Virus record (IMG/VR): IMGVR_UViG_3300012532_000004
Coordinates: 1 to 46,260 of that record
DNA from: a virus
Strand: one strand, 5' to 3'
DNA: 46,260 nt
In this document: positions 8,844 through 15,921 of the stretch, piece by piece
Numbering within the stretch: position 1 is the stretch's first letter
Layout: each line of letters opens with the position of its first letter
The notes under the pieces: model-generated
Databases searched by the model: none
Told to the model about the DNA's origin: nothing
Seen by the model: the letters and a program-made list of their open reading frames with translations, nothing else
Program-made: the position numbers and the translations under genes

Positions 8844-8980
8844 TCGTCGTCCTCCTCCTTGATCGGACGCTTCGGGTCCTTCGACTTGAGGTTGTTCAGC
8901 AGGCTGACCGCGTGCTCACAGCGACCACACAGCCGCATGAACTTGGTCCCCCTCTCACCGCAGCGCGGGCAAGATGCCAT
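8840..8980 (-). CDS. Tiny zinc-ribbon protein
   Basis: A 46-residue protein (begins MASCPRCGERGTKFM). CPRCG and CGRC form a CxxC/CxxC zinc ribbon, and the C-terminus is highly charged (KSKDPKRPIKEEDDE). Its ATG overlaps the upstream stop as TGATG and its stop overlaps the GTG of the glycosyltransferase, so it is embedded in the co-translated run. Function unknown. Confidence 0.72.
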   Translation of the reverse strand: MASCPRCGERGTKFMRLCGRCEHAVSLLNNLKSKDPKRPIKEEDDE

Positions 8981-9237
8981 CAGAGAACTCCCTTCGTGAT
9001 AACGCCAGGCCACGCGGCCTGGTCTTTGGTCTGAACGGCTACCTGCCGCGCCTCGTACAGCGCCTGCGCGGCCTGCTGCTTCCGGTGCTCAGCGCCCCGG
9101 CACTCGTCCACGGCGGCGCGATACTCCCTGAGAGCCCGCTCGACGGACTTCGTGATGGACTCCCCGCAGGCGCCGCAGTAGGTCCCGCCATCGGCGTCGG
9201 GCTGTATCTGCCACTTCTCGTGCTGATGGTCGCTCAC
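8980..9237 (-). CDS. Small protein with zinc-binding and helical segments
   Basis: An 85-residue protein, GTG start at 9237 overlapping the preceding stop. YCGACGESI gives one CxxC pair. It is followed by a long helix (VERALREYRAAVDECRGAEHRKQQAAQALYEARQVA) likely to form a coiled coil. No family recognised. Confidence 0.7.
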   Translation of the reverse strand: MSDHQHEKWQIQPDADGGTYCGACGESITKSVERALREYRAAVDECRGAEHRKQQAAQALYEARQVAVQTKDQAAWPGVITKGVL

Positions 9238-9404
9238 TTGCGGAACCAGCCGCGACGCCTCGGCGCCGGGAAGGCGAACGTCGGACTGTCGCCCTCGCTG
9301 CCCCCTGTCGGGACAGAGGTGATCAGGTCCGGGGAGGTGCGGTCGCTGTAGTCGCGACCGAACGAGACCTGAGCGGTTATGCGGTTCATCTTCGTGTCGT
9401 ACAT
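9234..9404 (-). CDS. Small hypothetical protein, first of the glycosyltransferase operon
   Basis: A 56-residue polar protein (begins MYDTKMNRITAQVSFGRDYS) with a basic C-terminus (RRRGWFRK). The ATG at 9404 is preceded by AGGAGAGG at a good distance. An in-frame upstream ATG at 9446 is part of the repeated promoter sequence and would add MSAQQQPPPARRGP; I prefer 9404 because the repeat occurs out of frame before other genes. It is the first gene after the promoter. Confidence 0.6.
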   Translation of the reverse strand: MYDTKMNRITAQVSFGRDYSDRTSPDLITSVPTGGSEGDSPTFAFPAPRRRGWFRK

Positions 9405-9433
9405 GGGTCCTCTCCTTGCTGGTGGGGGTTGCT

Positions 9434-9457
9434 GTTGTGCTGACATACGTAACACTA
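9434..9457 (-). promoter_or_regulatory. Repeated promoter/5'-end motif, copy 1
   Basis: Read on the minus strand: -10-like TAGTGT (9457-9452), TACGT, then ATGTCAGCACAAC. It lies 42 bases before the start of the gene at 9404 and drives the run that includes the glycosyltransferases. It is one of about ten such copies in the window. Confidence 0.65.
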
Positions 9458-9477
9458 GCACCTATCCTGGGCGATTA

Positions 9478-9900
9478 CTACTCCGCGAGGGGGCCTGGCC
9501 TCTGACCTGCGGTTTCGAGGTAGCGGTCCGCCATCGCGCGCAGCCAGCGCGCCCGTCCCGCACGGCGACCGCCGACCGGGTGAGCGTCGAACGCGAACGA
9601 CTGCGCGGCCTGCTGGAGACCGAGTAGCGCCTGCGCCTCCCGGACGCCGCCGAAGAACGGCTCCGCGTCGTGCTCGGCTACCTGCGGCAGCAGGCCGCGA
9701 TCGGTCACGACAGCCCGGTAGAAGTCCCTCAGGAACAGCGGGCGGCTGCCGCGCTCGGGTGCATAGAACCACAGCGGCACGTCGGCGGCTCCGGCGAGAC
9801 GAGGCGGCTCCTCCCGGGTGAGGTAGGCGTACTCGGTGGGAAGCGGTTCCTGGGGGAACCGGATTCCTGTGGTGCTGTTGAGGATGAGGGTTGCGGTCAT
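9478..9900 (-). CDS. Hypothetical protein
   Basis: A 140-residue protein (begins MTATLILNSTTGIRFPQEP) starting with ATG at 9900 after a weak GAGAGG. It has aromatic-rich segments (EYAYLTREEPPR, DVPLWFYAPERG) and a helical Gln/Ala segment (AQALLGLQQAAQSFAF). No known motif. Separated from the operon below by the repeated promoter at 9434-9457, so it is transcribed from further upstream. Confidence 0.65.
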   Translation of the reverse strand: MTATLILNSTTGIRFPQEPLPTEYAYLTREEPPRLAGAADVPLWFYAPERGSRPLFLRDFYRAVVTDRGLLPQVAEHDAEPFFGGVREAQALLGLQQAAQSFAFDAHPVGGRRAGRARWLRAMADRYLETAGQRPGPLAE

Positions 9901-9904
9901 CGGT

Positions 9905-10099
9905 CTAGCCTCTCGTGTTGGCGTATTCCTCTATCAGATTGATCTGTTCTTCCAGGTAAGCATTGCTGTTTCTTGCCGCAAGAAGCGGGCGCCAATGCTG
10001 CAATCTCTGATTGATTGCTGCGCGCTTTTCTGGGTCTCTTTCTATATGAGAATCCCATTCCGGGTCCTCATCTGATACTGGGGTGGGGTTGCTGCTCAA
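9905..10099 (-). CDS. Small hypothetical protein
   Basis: A 64-residue acidic and helical protein (SDEDPEWDSHIERDPEKRAAINQ) with a TTG start at 10099, four bases after the preceding stop. GAGG sequences lie upstream. No membrane segment or motif. Position and codon use match its neighbours. Confidence 0.55.
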   Translation of the reverse strand: MSSNPTPVSDEDPEWDSHIERDPEKRAAINQRLQHWRPLLAARNSNAYLEEQINLIEEYANTRG

Positions 10100-10103
10100 T
10101 TCC

Positions 10104-10436
10104 TCAGTCCTCGTAGTTGCCCGCGTAGGCGATGAGAAAGGTGAGGATTGCTGCGGATAGCGTTTCGTTCACCGACTCGGCCTTCGCGTGTGCGCCGTCC
10201 CACAGAGCGTCGGACACGTAGAACGTACACACGATCCGCTTCGCCCCGCCCGTGCGCGCACGCATCACGCCCACGCCGTCCTTGACGGCCGGACGGGACG
10301 ACTTCACGTAGGCGTCGAGGAACTTCCGCACGGCTGCGCCAATGCTCTTCTCGCCCCGCTCCTCGGCCTGCGCCTTGGCCGCTGTCCACAGTGGCTCGGG
10401 AACGCGGATCGCGCGTCCCTTTCCGGTGGCTGTCAT
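10104..10436 (-). CDS. Tandem ribbon-helix-helix DNA-binding protein
   Basis: A 110-residue protein with two copies of an RHH-like unit. The first is RAIRVPEPLWTAAKAQAEERGEKSIGAAVRKFLDAYV (about 8-44). The second is KRIVCTFYVSDALWDGAHAKAESVNETLSAAILTFLIAY (about 66-104). Each has a short strand followed by two helices, as in Arc/MetJ-type repressors, so one chain could make a whole DNA-binding unit. A strong AAGGAGG precedes the ATG. Its own promoter region contains TACGTACGTA. I infer a transcription regulator, possibly of the repeated TTACGTA sites; that is not proven. Confidence 0.7.
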   Translation of the reverse strand: MTATGKGRAIRVPEPLWTAAKAQAEERGEKSIGAAVRKFLDAYVKSSRPAVKDGVGVMRARTGGAKRIVCTFYVSDALWDGAHAKAESVNETLSAAILTFLIAYAGNYED

Positions 10437-10450
10437 GATCCCTCCTTCCA

Positions 10451-10475
10451 GTAGATATTACGTACGTAGGGTATC
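10451..10475 (-). promoter_or_regulatory. Promoter/operator of the RHH gene
   Basis: Between the polymerase stop and the RHH start, the minus strand reads GATACCCTACGTACGTAATATC. It contains TACCCT, a possible -10, and the palindrome TACGTACGTA, related to the TTACGTA core of the promoters elsewhere in the window. This suggests shared control or autoregulation. Confidence 0.45.
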
Positions 10476-12474
10476 AGGATGTCACGACCGCGATATCCCC
10501 GGCTCCCCACCGCGTACCTACCGTGGCCTCGACGGCGAGCGGCACGTCGAGGAAGCAGCCCATCGGCTCAAGCAGGCGGTGCGGGCTGATCATCCGCTGC
10601 ATCGTCTGCCCGACGGCGCGCTTCCAGTCGTCGGCCGGGACCTGCACCACGATCGAGTCGTGGACGGTTGAGACCATCTGGACGCCCTCGACCGGGTGAC
10701 CGAACTGCCCGCCGATGTCCGCCGCGACGATCTGCATCACGTCGCTCGCGAACGACTGCACTGGCGCATTGCAGCCCTGCCGGGCCGCTGCCGCTACCAG
10801 GTACGGGTCACCGGTCAGCGCGTCCTCCAAGCGCCGTACGCGGCCGAGCGGCGAGACGATCTGCCCCTCGTGGGTGAGCGTCGTGATGACGCGCTGGTGC
10901 CACTGCGCCATGCCGTCCCACAGCGAGAAGAACGCGTCGTACGACTCGTACGCCTGCTCCAGTGTGAGCATGACGCCGTACGCCGTCTCGGCGTACGTCT
11001 GGAAGCCCTCGGGGGTCTGCATGTAGAGCAGCCCGAAGTTCGACGCCTTGGCCCGCTGGCGCTCCTCCGGCGTGATGTCTGCCGGGTCCTTCCCGGTGAT
11101 CTGCGCAGCCATCAGCCGGTGCAGGTCGTCGCCGCGCGCGTAGGCGTCGAGCATGGGCTGGCAGCGCGCGATGAACGCAGCGGCGCGGAGTTCGATCTGG
11201 GAGTAGTCGATCTCCACGATCAGCATTCCGGGGTCGGGAACGAACGCGGCCTTCAACTTCTTCGTCACCTGCTGGAGATTCGGCTCGCTCGACGACAGCC
11301 GTCCGGTCGACACGCGGCCAACGTTGTAACCCGCGTGGATACGGGAAGCCGGGGTGACGAGTTCCTGCCACGACCGCAGGAACTCGGCCTGCTTGGCTGC
11401 CTGCCGTAGTTCGAGCAGGCGCCCGGCCACCTCGTTTCCCTCACGCTGCTGCCGCCGCAGCACGGCGCTGTTCCACTGCGGGCGTCCGGTGCCCGTCATC
11501 GAGTCGATGCGCAGCCGGTTCAGCCGCACAGCCTCGTCGGACCAGGCGCGGAACCAGTTCGAGGTAGGCGCCCACGACACGTCGAGATGAGCGTGCTCCT
11601 CGGGCAGCGGCCACAGCGCGGCCAGTTCGGCGGACGCTGCCGCGACGATCGCTTCGCACTCCGCGAGCCGCGCTGCTACCCACTCCTGATCCAGCCGGAA
11701 CCCGCGCTGCTCGACGGCTGCGAGGTTGCGGACCATCGGCATGACGCAGAATTCGACGTGGCTGCCGAGCCGGATCGCGGTGCGCTCGTCGTCGTCCTCG
11801 TCCCCGATGACCTCCTGGTGGTCGGACAGCCAGAGGTCCCACTGCTGCGCGACGCGCAACCGCCACGTCCAGTACGTGTCTCGGGCGCCGTACATCCCCA
11901 GGTCGATCAGCGGTACGCGCTCAGCGGCGCCCGGCGTCGAGAGGTCGAAATCGGCCCAGTCGTCGATGCCGAACCGGCGCACGGCCCGTACCTTGAGCCG
12001 CGTGCTGCTGTTCTCGTCGAGCAGGTGCTCGACGACCATCGTGTCCCATGTCAGATCCGGCGTCAGATCGACCCCTGTGTGCGCGAAGATCCACCGGCAG
12101 TCGAATCGCCCGTTGTGCGCTGTGAGGTCGGCGCCGGAGTCCTTGAGCGCCTGCGCGCAGCGGCGCAGCACCTGCACCCACTGCGGAAACAGCGAGGCGC
12201 CCTTGTGGCTGAGCGGGATGTTCCAGGTCACCGGGTCGAGGTCGTCGAGGGACTTGGCCATCGTCAACTGGAGCAGCGCTACGCGCGCCGCGACGCCACC
12301 GTTGGTCGGCCCGCCCTCGGTGGCGTGCTCGTCGAGGCCCGTGCCCTCTATATCAAAGGTGATGAACGGGTGCGCGTGAATCTCGCGGATCACCGTGTCG
12401 ATGTCATCGGCGTCCCAGATCCACGCGACGCGCGTCGGGTCGAACAGATCGCCCTGCTGGTAGGGGTCGCTCAT
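10474..12474 (-). CDS. polA: Family A DNA polymerase with 3'-5' exonuclease domain
   Basis: A 666-residue replicative polymerase. The ATG at 12474 has GAGGAGG just upstream. The exonuclease domain shows FDIEGTG (D41, E43), HNGRFDC (D125) and YGARDT (D199). The polymerase domain shows motif A EIDYSQIELR (D423), motif B RQRAKASNFGLLYM (R474, K476, F480, Y484) and motif C TVHDS (H605, D606). There is no N-terminal 5'-nuclease, as usual for phage enzymes. Motif C has Ser where Glu is usual (HDS rather than HDE). The surrounding helicase and primase genes show it is the phage replicase. Confidence 0.96.
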   Translation of the reverse strand: MSDPYQQGDLFDPTRVAWIWDADDIDTVIREIHAHPFITFDIEGTGLDEHATEGGPTNGGVAARVALLQLTMAKSLDDLDPVTWNIPLSHKGASLFPQWVQVLRRCAQALKDSGADLTAHNGRFDCRWIFAHTGVDLTPDLTWDTMVVEHLLDENSSTRLKVRAVRRFGIDDWADFDLSTPGAAERVPLIDLGMYGARDTYWTWRLRVAQQWDLWLSDHQEVIGDEDDDERTAIRLGSHVEFCVMPMVRNLAAVEQRGFRLDQEWVAARLAECEAIVAAASAELAALWPLPEEHAHLDVSWAPTSNWFRAWSDEAVRLNRLRIDSMTGTGRPQWNSAVLRRQQREGNEVAGRLLELRQAAKQAEFLRSWQELVTPASRIHAGYNVGRVSTGRLSSSEPNLQQVTKKLKAAFVPDPGMLIVEIDYSQIELRAAAFIARCQPMLDAYARGDDLHRLMAAQITGKDPADITPEERQRAKASNFGLLYMQTPEGFQTYAETAYGVMLTLEQAYESYDAFFSLWDGMAQWHQRVITTLTHEGQIVSPLGRVRRLEDALTGDPYLVAAAARQGCNAPVQSFASDVMQIVAADIGGQFGHPVEGVQMVSTVHDSIVVQVPADDWKRAVGQTMQRMISPHRLLEPMGCFLDVPLAVEATVGTRWGAGDIAVVTS

Positions 12475-12488
12475 GGTCCTCCTCACGA

Positions 12489-12514
12489 GAGAGGGCGCCC
12501 GAAGGCGCCCTCTC
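12489..12514 (-). terminator. Hairpin between a small gene and the polymerase gene
   Basis: An 11-bp perfect stem, GAGAGGGCGCC with its complement; on the minus strand the loop is TTCG closed by C-G, an unusually stable tetraloop. No T tract follows on the minus strand, so it may stabilise or partly terminate the transcript or block upstream ribosomes rather than act as a full terminator. Confidence 0.6.
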
Positions 12515-12545
12515 AGTTGTTACGTATGTAGGTAGCCTACCTCAC
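12515..12545. promoter_or_regulatory. TTACGTA plus GGTAG palindrome operator region before polymerase
   Basis: The region reads GTTACGTATG followed by AGGTAGCCTACCT (12530-12542), a 13-base palindrome around a central base. On the minus strand TAGGCT could be a -10 for polymerase. The GGTAG/CTACC half-sites resemble those upstream of the repeated promoters. Confidence 0.45.
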
Positions 12546-12757
12546 GCCGGGGTGACGTGGGTGACGCGGTTGTGCCGGAGGCGGATGGTGACCATCTTGC
12601 CGACGTGGTTCGTGACCTGGCTGCCGACCTGCGAGTCGGGCTCGGTCAGATAGACGCTGCCGTCCTCGAAGCGAAGCCGGTAGGTCACGTTCCCGTTCCT
12701 GCTGGTGCCGACGCCCTCGGCAGAGGTGAGGCGCTGGGTGTTCTGGAACAGGGTCAT
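12542..12757 (-). CDS. Small beta-rich hypothetical protein
   Basis: A 71-residue protein (begins MTLFQNTQRLTSAEGVGTS) with alternating hydrophobic strands (YRLRFEDGSVYLTEP, MVTIRLRHNRVTHV), suggesting a small barrel. Its start follows the previous gene by one base. No family recognised. Confidence 0.65.
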   Translation of the reverse strand: MTLFQNTQRLTSAEGVGTSRNGNVTYRLRFEDGSVYLTEPDSQVGSQVTNHVGKMVTIRLRHNRVTHVTPA

Positions 12758-12758
12758 C

Positions 12759-13091
12759 TCAGACTCCCGGCTGCTCGGTCAGGCGAGCCTGGAGGCTACG
12801 CCAGGCGACGGTGGACTGCGCCATCGACGAGTGATAGACGAGGGCGCCGAGCAGCGCTGCGGCCTTCGCGTACCGGACGGCGTACTGGTTGCCGCCTTCG
12901 TTCTCGATCAGGAGGTACTGGAGCGCGAGTCTCCGGGCTACCTTCTCGGCGTGGAGCAGGCTCTCGTTCCCGGTGATCGTGGAGGAGCCTCCGAGGCCCG
13001 AGTCGCGCCCGGTGCGCCACAGCCGCACCGCGACTTCGCGCACCTGGGCGTCGTCGGTGTAGGGAACGTCCTTGAGGTGCTTGACGGTCAT
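12759..13091 (-). CDS. Hypothetical helical protein
   Basis: A 110-residue protein starting at the ATG at 13091, which overlaps the preceding stop as ATGA and is preceded by GGAGGAAGC. Mostly helical (EVAVRLWRTGRDSG, HAEKVARRLALQYLLIENEGG, YAKAAALLGALVYHSSMAQ). No recognised motif. It lies in the run of small genes between helicase and polymerase. Confidence 0.65.
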   Translation of the reverse strand: MTVKHLKDVPYTDDAQVREVAVRLWRTGRDSGLGGSSTITGNESLLHAEKVARRLALQYLLIENEGGNQYAVRYAKAAALLGALVYHSSMAQSTVAWRSLQARLTEQPGV

Positions 13092-13510
13092 GCTTCCTCC
13101 ACCCTCTGAACAGCCCGCTCCCAGACCTCCAGCGCGATGCGTAAGGCACGTGACTTCTCCAGCGTCGGGGTGCGCTCCATCTTGAGGATCATGCTGCGCA
13201 CGTTGGACCAAGCGTCGTTGCGCTCGGCCTGGGCCAGCATCTTCGGCACCTCGGGGTGGGTGCGCGGATAGAGCGAGATGCTGCCGTACGAGAAGCGCCC
13301 CTCGCTGCGGTAGCGGTGGAAGCGGTTCTCCCGCGTCGAGTAGTCGCGCGCCTTGAACCGCAGGTCGCTCGCGCTCGTGACGATCTGCCCGCTCGGGGTG
13401 ATCTTCGTGATGACGGTCTTGGTCACGGTGTCCTTGCCCATGCCGGTGGGGCTGGTCACGAACACCACCTCGGCGTCGAGGACGGCCCAGTCGGGCAGGT
13501 TCTCGGTCAT
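13088..13510 (-). CDS. Hypothetical protein
   Basis: A 140-residue protein; ATG at 13510 overlaps the previous stop and has GGAGGAAGC before it, the same signal as the next gene. The N-terminal half looks like a beta domain (VTKTVITKITPSGQIVTSASDLRFKARDYSTRENRF) and the C-terminal half is helical. The SPTGMGKDT segment superficially resembles a P-loop but lacks the strand context. Unknown function. Confidence 0.65.
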   Translation of the reverse strand: MTENLPDWAVLDAEVVFVTSPTGMGKDTVTKTVITKITPSGQIVTSASDLRFKARDYSTRENRFHRYRSEGRFSYGSISLYPRTHPEVPKMLAQAERNDAWSNVRSMILKMERTPTLEKSRALRIALEVWERAVQRVEEA

Positions 13511-13782
13511 GCTTCCTCCTTGATGATGCTGATGGTCCAGCGGCGATAGCGGGAAGGGCTTTCCGGCTGGTTCAAGCCGGTGCGGGCCGCGAGCACCCAC
13601 TCGGGGTCGTAGCCGCGCAGCGGGAGCCCGTCGTCGGGCTGCTGCGAGACCTGCTTCCAGAACTCGGCCCACGCCTCGGACTCGCGGACGAAGCCGAGCG
13701 AGAACTGCGACGCCCCATCTACGGTGTAGGGGCGACCTCCTGTATCGACCAGGACGACGTACTTGCTGACAGTGCCGGACAT
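13507..13782 (-). CDS. Hypothetical protein
   Basis: A 91-residue protein (begins MSGTVSKYVVLVDTGGRPY). The ATG at 13782 has GAAGGAGG seven bases upstream. Beta-strand pattern at the start (KYVVLVDTGGRPYTV) and a Trp-rich middle (SEAWAEFWKQV). Overlaps the next gene by ATGA. No family recognised. Confidence 0.65.
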   Translation of the reverse strand: MSGTVSKYVVLVDTGGRPYTVDGASQFSLGFVRESEAWAEFWKQVSQQPDDGLPLRGYDPEWVLAARTGLNQPESPSRYRRWTISIIKEEA

Positions 13783-13801
13783 GCTGTCCTCCTTCGGGAA
13801 G

Positions 13802-13827
13802 GGGCGGGCGCCGCAGGGCGCCCGCCC
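13802..13827 (-). terminator. GC-rich hairpin between two small genes
   Basis: An 11-bp perfect stem GGGCGGGCGCC/GGCGCCCGCCC with a four-base loop, just after the stop of the gene at 13838-14035 and just before the ribosome site of the next. It resembles the hairpin at 12489-12514 in size and position. No T tract, so attenuation or transcript protection is as likely as termination. Confidence 0.55.
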
Positions 13828-13837
13828 AGTTGATGAG

Positions 13838-14035
13838 TCAGCCCTTGTAGCCCCAGACACCAACCTGCGGGACGTAGAGGTTGAAGGTCTTGATCTTGCG
13901 GCTCTTGCCGTCGACCCGGATGAATGTGTATCCGTTGGCCGCGTGACGGATGACCGTGCCGACGGTGACCCGGTTGACGATCTGCGCGAGGGTACCGGCC
14001 GGGGCGTCGGGGGTGATGTTCTTGAGGCTGCTCAT
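13838..14035 (-). CDS. Small hypothetical protein under the repeated promoter
   Basis: A 65-residue basic protein (begins MSSLKNITPDAPAGTLAQIV) with strands IRHAANGYTFIRVDGKSRKIKTFNLYV. AAGGAGA precedes the ATG at 14035. The promoter-motif ATG at 14071 is in frame and would add MSAQQEPPKENI, but I prefer 14035. No family recognised. Confidence 0.6.
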   Translation of the reverse strand: MSSLKNITPDAPAGTLAQIVNRVTVGTVIRHAANGYTFIRVDGKSRKIKTFNLYVPQVGVWGYKG

Positions 14036-14060
14036 GATGTTCTCCTTTGGCGGTTCCTGC

Positions 14061-14082
14061 TGTGCTGACATACGTAACATTA
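14061..14082 (-). promoter_or_regulatory. Repeated promoter/5'-end motif, copy 2, with GTAAC-N6-GTTAC site
   Basis: On the minus strand: TAATGT, TACGT, ATGTCAGCACA, 36 bases before the ATG at 14035. Upstream (14114-14130) lies GTAACATGTTTGTTAC, the same imperfect inverted repeat found before copies at 22150 and 23072, marking a probable operator. Confidence 0.65.
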
Positions 14083-14150
14083 CACGTCCCGACCGGGAAC
14101 AACAACTCCCCCGGGTAACAAACATGTTACGAAACCGGGGGAGTCGCTGG

Positions 14151-15770
14151 TCAGTCCTGGTTCTGCTCGATGTAGCGCAGCACGGCGTCCTCGACGGACT
14201 CGCGCGTCAGGTGCGCGTGGTAGATAACCTCGTCCACCGACTTCGGTACGAGCACGTTCCAGAACGTCACGGGCCGCTTCTGGCCGATGCGGTGCAGCCG
14301 GTCGCGGGACTGCACCCAGTCGTCGCGCCGCTCGCTGAGCGAGGCGTAGACGGCGTGCGAGGCGGTCACCAGTTCGTTGACGGCGAGGCTCATCGTCCGC
14401 ATCTGGGCGATCATCACGATCCGGACCCCCTCGCTGCTGCCGAACCGCTGCCGCAGCGCGATCCGCTCCTTCGGCGGGGTATCTCCCGTGATCTGGACGA
14501 TGACCGTGGACTTCGGCTCGCTCTTGCGGATCGCCGCCGCGAGGTCGGCAATCTCCTGCCGGAAGTGCGCGAACACGACCACACGGTCCTCGCCAGCGAG
14601 GGTGTCGCAGACGATGCCGCGCACGGCCGTGACCTTGCTGTCCCCAACGGCCTGCATCACGCCCGTGTCGTCGGGCACGTAGCCGCTCGTGATCTGCCGC
14701 AGGCGCATCATCTGCGCGAGCCGGTTCGGCACGCTGGACAGTGCGCCGTTGGCGTGCGCAACGGCCAACTGGTCCTTCATCGACAGGTAGGCCGCAGCCT
14801 CGCGCGGTCCCAGATGAACGGGCACCATCACATCGGTGATTTCGGGCAGGTCGAGAGCGTCCTCCTTGCGGACAACGATGCTGTTCTGGGCCATCACGTC
14901 CTGCATCTCGCCCAGGTTCTGGTAGCCGACAACCTCCTGCCCCATGTGCCCGCCGAACACGCCGTAGCGCTCCTGGAACCGGCCGAACGGCATCTCCTTG
15001 ATCCCGCCGTACCTGCGGTCGGGCTCGTTGAACGCCAGCGGCTGGAGGAACCGCCACTGTCCCCACACATCCATAGGGCTGTGCGGCATCACCGTGCCCG
15101 TGAGGATCAGGCGCCGGGGCGCCAGGCGCGCCATCCGGGCTGCCGTCCGGCTCACGTTCGCGCTCGGGGACTTGATGCGATGGCTCTCGTCGATCACGAT
15201 CAGGTCCGGGCCGAACCGCTGTACCGACTGGTGAACCACGTCGGACATGTTCTTCGAGCGCGTCACCTCGCGGCGCTGGCTCAGGGAGTCCAGGCTCAGC
15301 ACTTCCAGGATGATCCCCGGGCCGGTCTGCATCGTGTCCCAGTGCAGGCGCTTGACGCGGCCCTGCGCGGGCTGGTGTGAGCCGTCCTGCGAGACGCCCG
15401 CCCACGCGACGGCGCGACGGATGCCCTCGCGAGGGTCGGCGCGGCGCTCGCTCCGCGCCACGAGCACCTGGCAGCGCTGCGCGACAGAGCCACCCAGGGC
15501 CTCTGCCCAGACGCCCACACCCTCGGCGGCATACTTCGCCGCCTGCCCCACCCACGAGTCCAGGGCGACGAGCGGCGCGAGCACGAGCACGCGGATGGGC
15601 CGGTCGGCCTTGAGCGCCAGCGCGGACGCGTAGTCGATCGTCACGGCGGTCTTGCCCGTGCCGGGGTCCATCAGCAGAGCGCAGACGCCGCGCGTCTCGA
15701 TGATGCGCCGGAGCGCCCGCTTCTGGTGGTCGTAGCGCGGCTCTCCGCGCGGTCTGTAGTCCAGGGTCAT
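14151..15770 (-). CDS. SNF2-family DEAD/DESH helicase
   Basis: A 539-residue superfamily 2 ATPase. Walker A is MDPGTGKTA (about 34-42), motif II is VIDESH, LILTGT is motif III, and QSRDRLHRIGQ near the C-terminus is the SNF2 motif VI; VVVFAHFRQEIADL marks the second RecA lobe. Such proteins act in phage replication or recombination by moving along duplex DNA. The start overlaps the stop of a nine-residue leader peptide (ATGA) whose own start lies in the palindromic module at 15784-15842, suggesting coupled translation. Confidence 0.92.
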   Translation of the reverse strand: MTLDYRPRGEPRYDHQKRALRRIIETRGVCALLMDPGTGKTAVTIDYASALALKADRPIRVLVLAPLVALDSWVGQAAKYAAEGVGVWAEALGGSVAQRCQVLVARSERRADPREGIRRAVAWAGVSQDGSHQPAQGRVKRLHWDTMQTGPGIILEVLSLDSLSQRREVTRSKNMSDVVHQSVQRFGPDLIVIDESHRIKSPSANVSRTAARMARLAPRRLILTGTVMPHSPMDVWGQWRFLQPLAFNEPDRRYGGIKEMPFGRFQERYGVFGGHMGQEVVGYQNLGEMQDVMAQNSIVVRKEDALDLPEITDVMVPVHLGPREAAAYLSMKDQLAVAHANGALSSVPNRLAQMMRLRQITSGYVPDDTGVMQAVGDSKVTAVRGIVCDTLAGEDRVVVFAHFRQEIADLAAAIRKSEPKSTVIVQITGDTPPKERIALRQRFGSSEGVRIVMIAQMRTMSLAVNELVTASHAVYASLSERRDDWVQSRDRLHRIGQKRPVTFWNVLVPKSVDEVIYHAHLTRESVEDAVLRYIEQNQD

Positions 15771-15796
15771 GTCTCATCCTTCTGTTCTTCGTTCAT
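15767..15796 (-). CDS. Leader peptide MNEEQKDET coupled to the helicase gene
   Basis: On the minus strand the palindromic module supplies GGGGGAGG, a six-base gap and ATG. The peptide MNEEQKDET ends in TGA, which overlaps the helicase ATG as ATGA. The same arrangement occurs before the Cas4-like gene at 18473. I infer translational coupling; no expression evidence is available. Confidence 0.5.
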   Translation of the reverse strand: MNEEQKDET

Positions 15797-15842
15797 CACG
15801 CACCTCCCCCTTATAGGGGAGGTGCGGTGATGAGAGAAGAAC
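15784..15842. repeat. Palindromic leader module, copy A
   Basis: Arms GTTCTTCGTTCATCACG... (from 15784) and ...GAGAGAAGAAC (to 15842) pair over about 25 bp around the loop CTTATA, with one bulge and two mismatches. Each arm carries GGGGAGG followed by ATG on one strand, so the stem hides both a ribosome site and a start codon. Compared with copy B, a T-A pair is replaced by G-C and one whole pair is lost, i.e. paired changes that preserve the structure. Confidence 0.75.
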
Positions 15843-15846
15843 GATT

Positions 15847-15921
15847 GTGCCTCTGACCAGGGGAAACGCTACACAGCGTAACATGTGTCCGAAATGCGAT
15901 GTAGCGAAAACGTCGTTCTAG
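15847..15921 (+). pseudogene. Decayed relative of the Cys-rich mini-protein at 25064
   Basis: Read on the plus strand from GTG at 15847, the frame gives MPLTRGNATQRNMCPKCDVA and ends at 15921. It aligns with PLTCGYANARNMHPKC of the mini-protein at 25064-25174. The M-R-E-E-R-L start supplied by the module (15830) is in another frame and stops at 15856, consistent with a one-base deletion. The end overlaps the antisense stop codon of the primase gene. Likely a frameshifted remnant, or a 24-residue peptide using the GTG. Confidence 0.45.

Noticed and set aside
13088-13510. SPTGMGKDT as a Walker A P-loop
   Set aside because: No hydrophobic strand-loop-helix context and no Walker B; the flanks look like a small beta domain.
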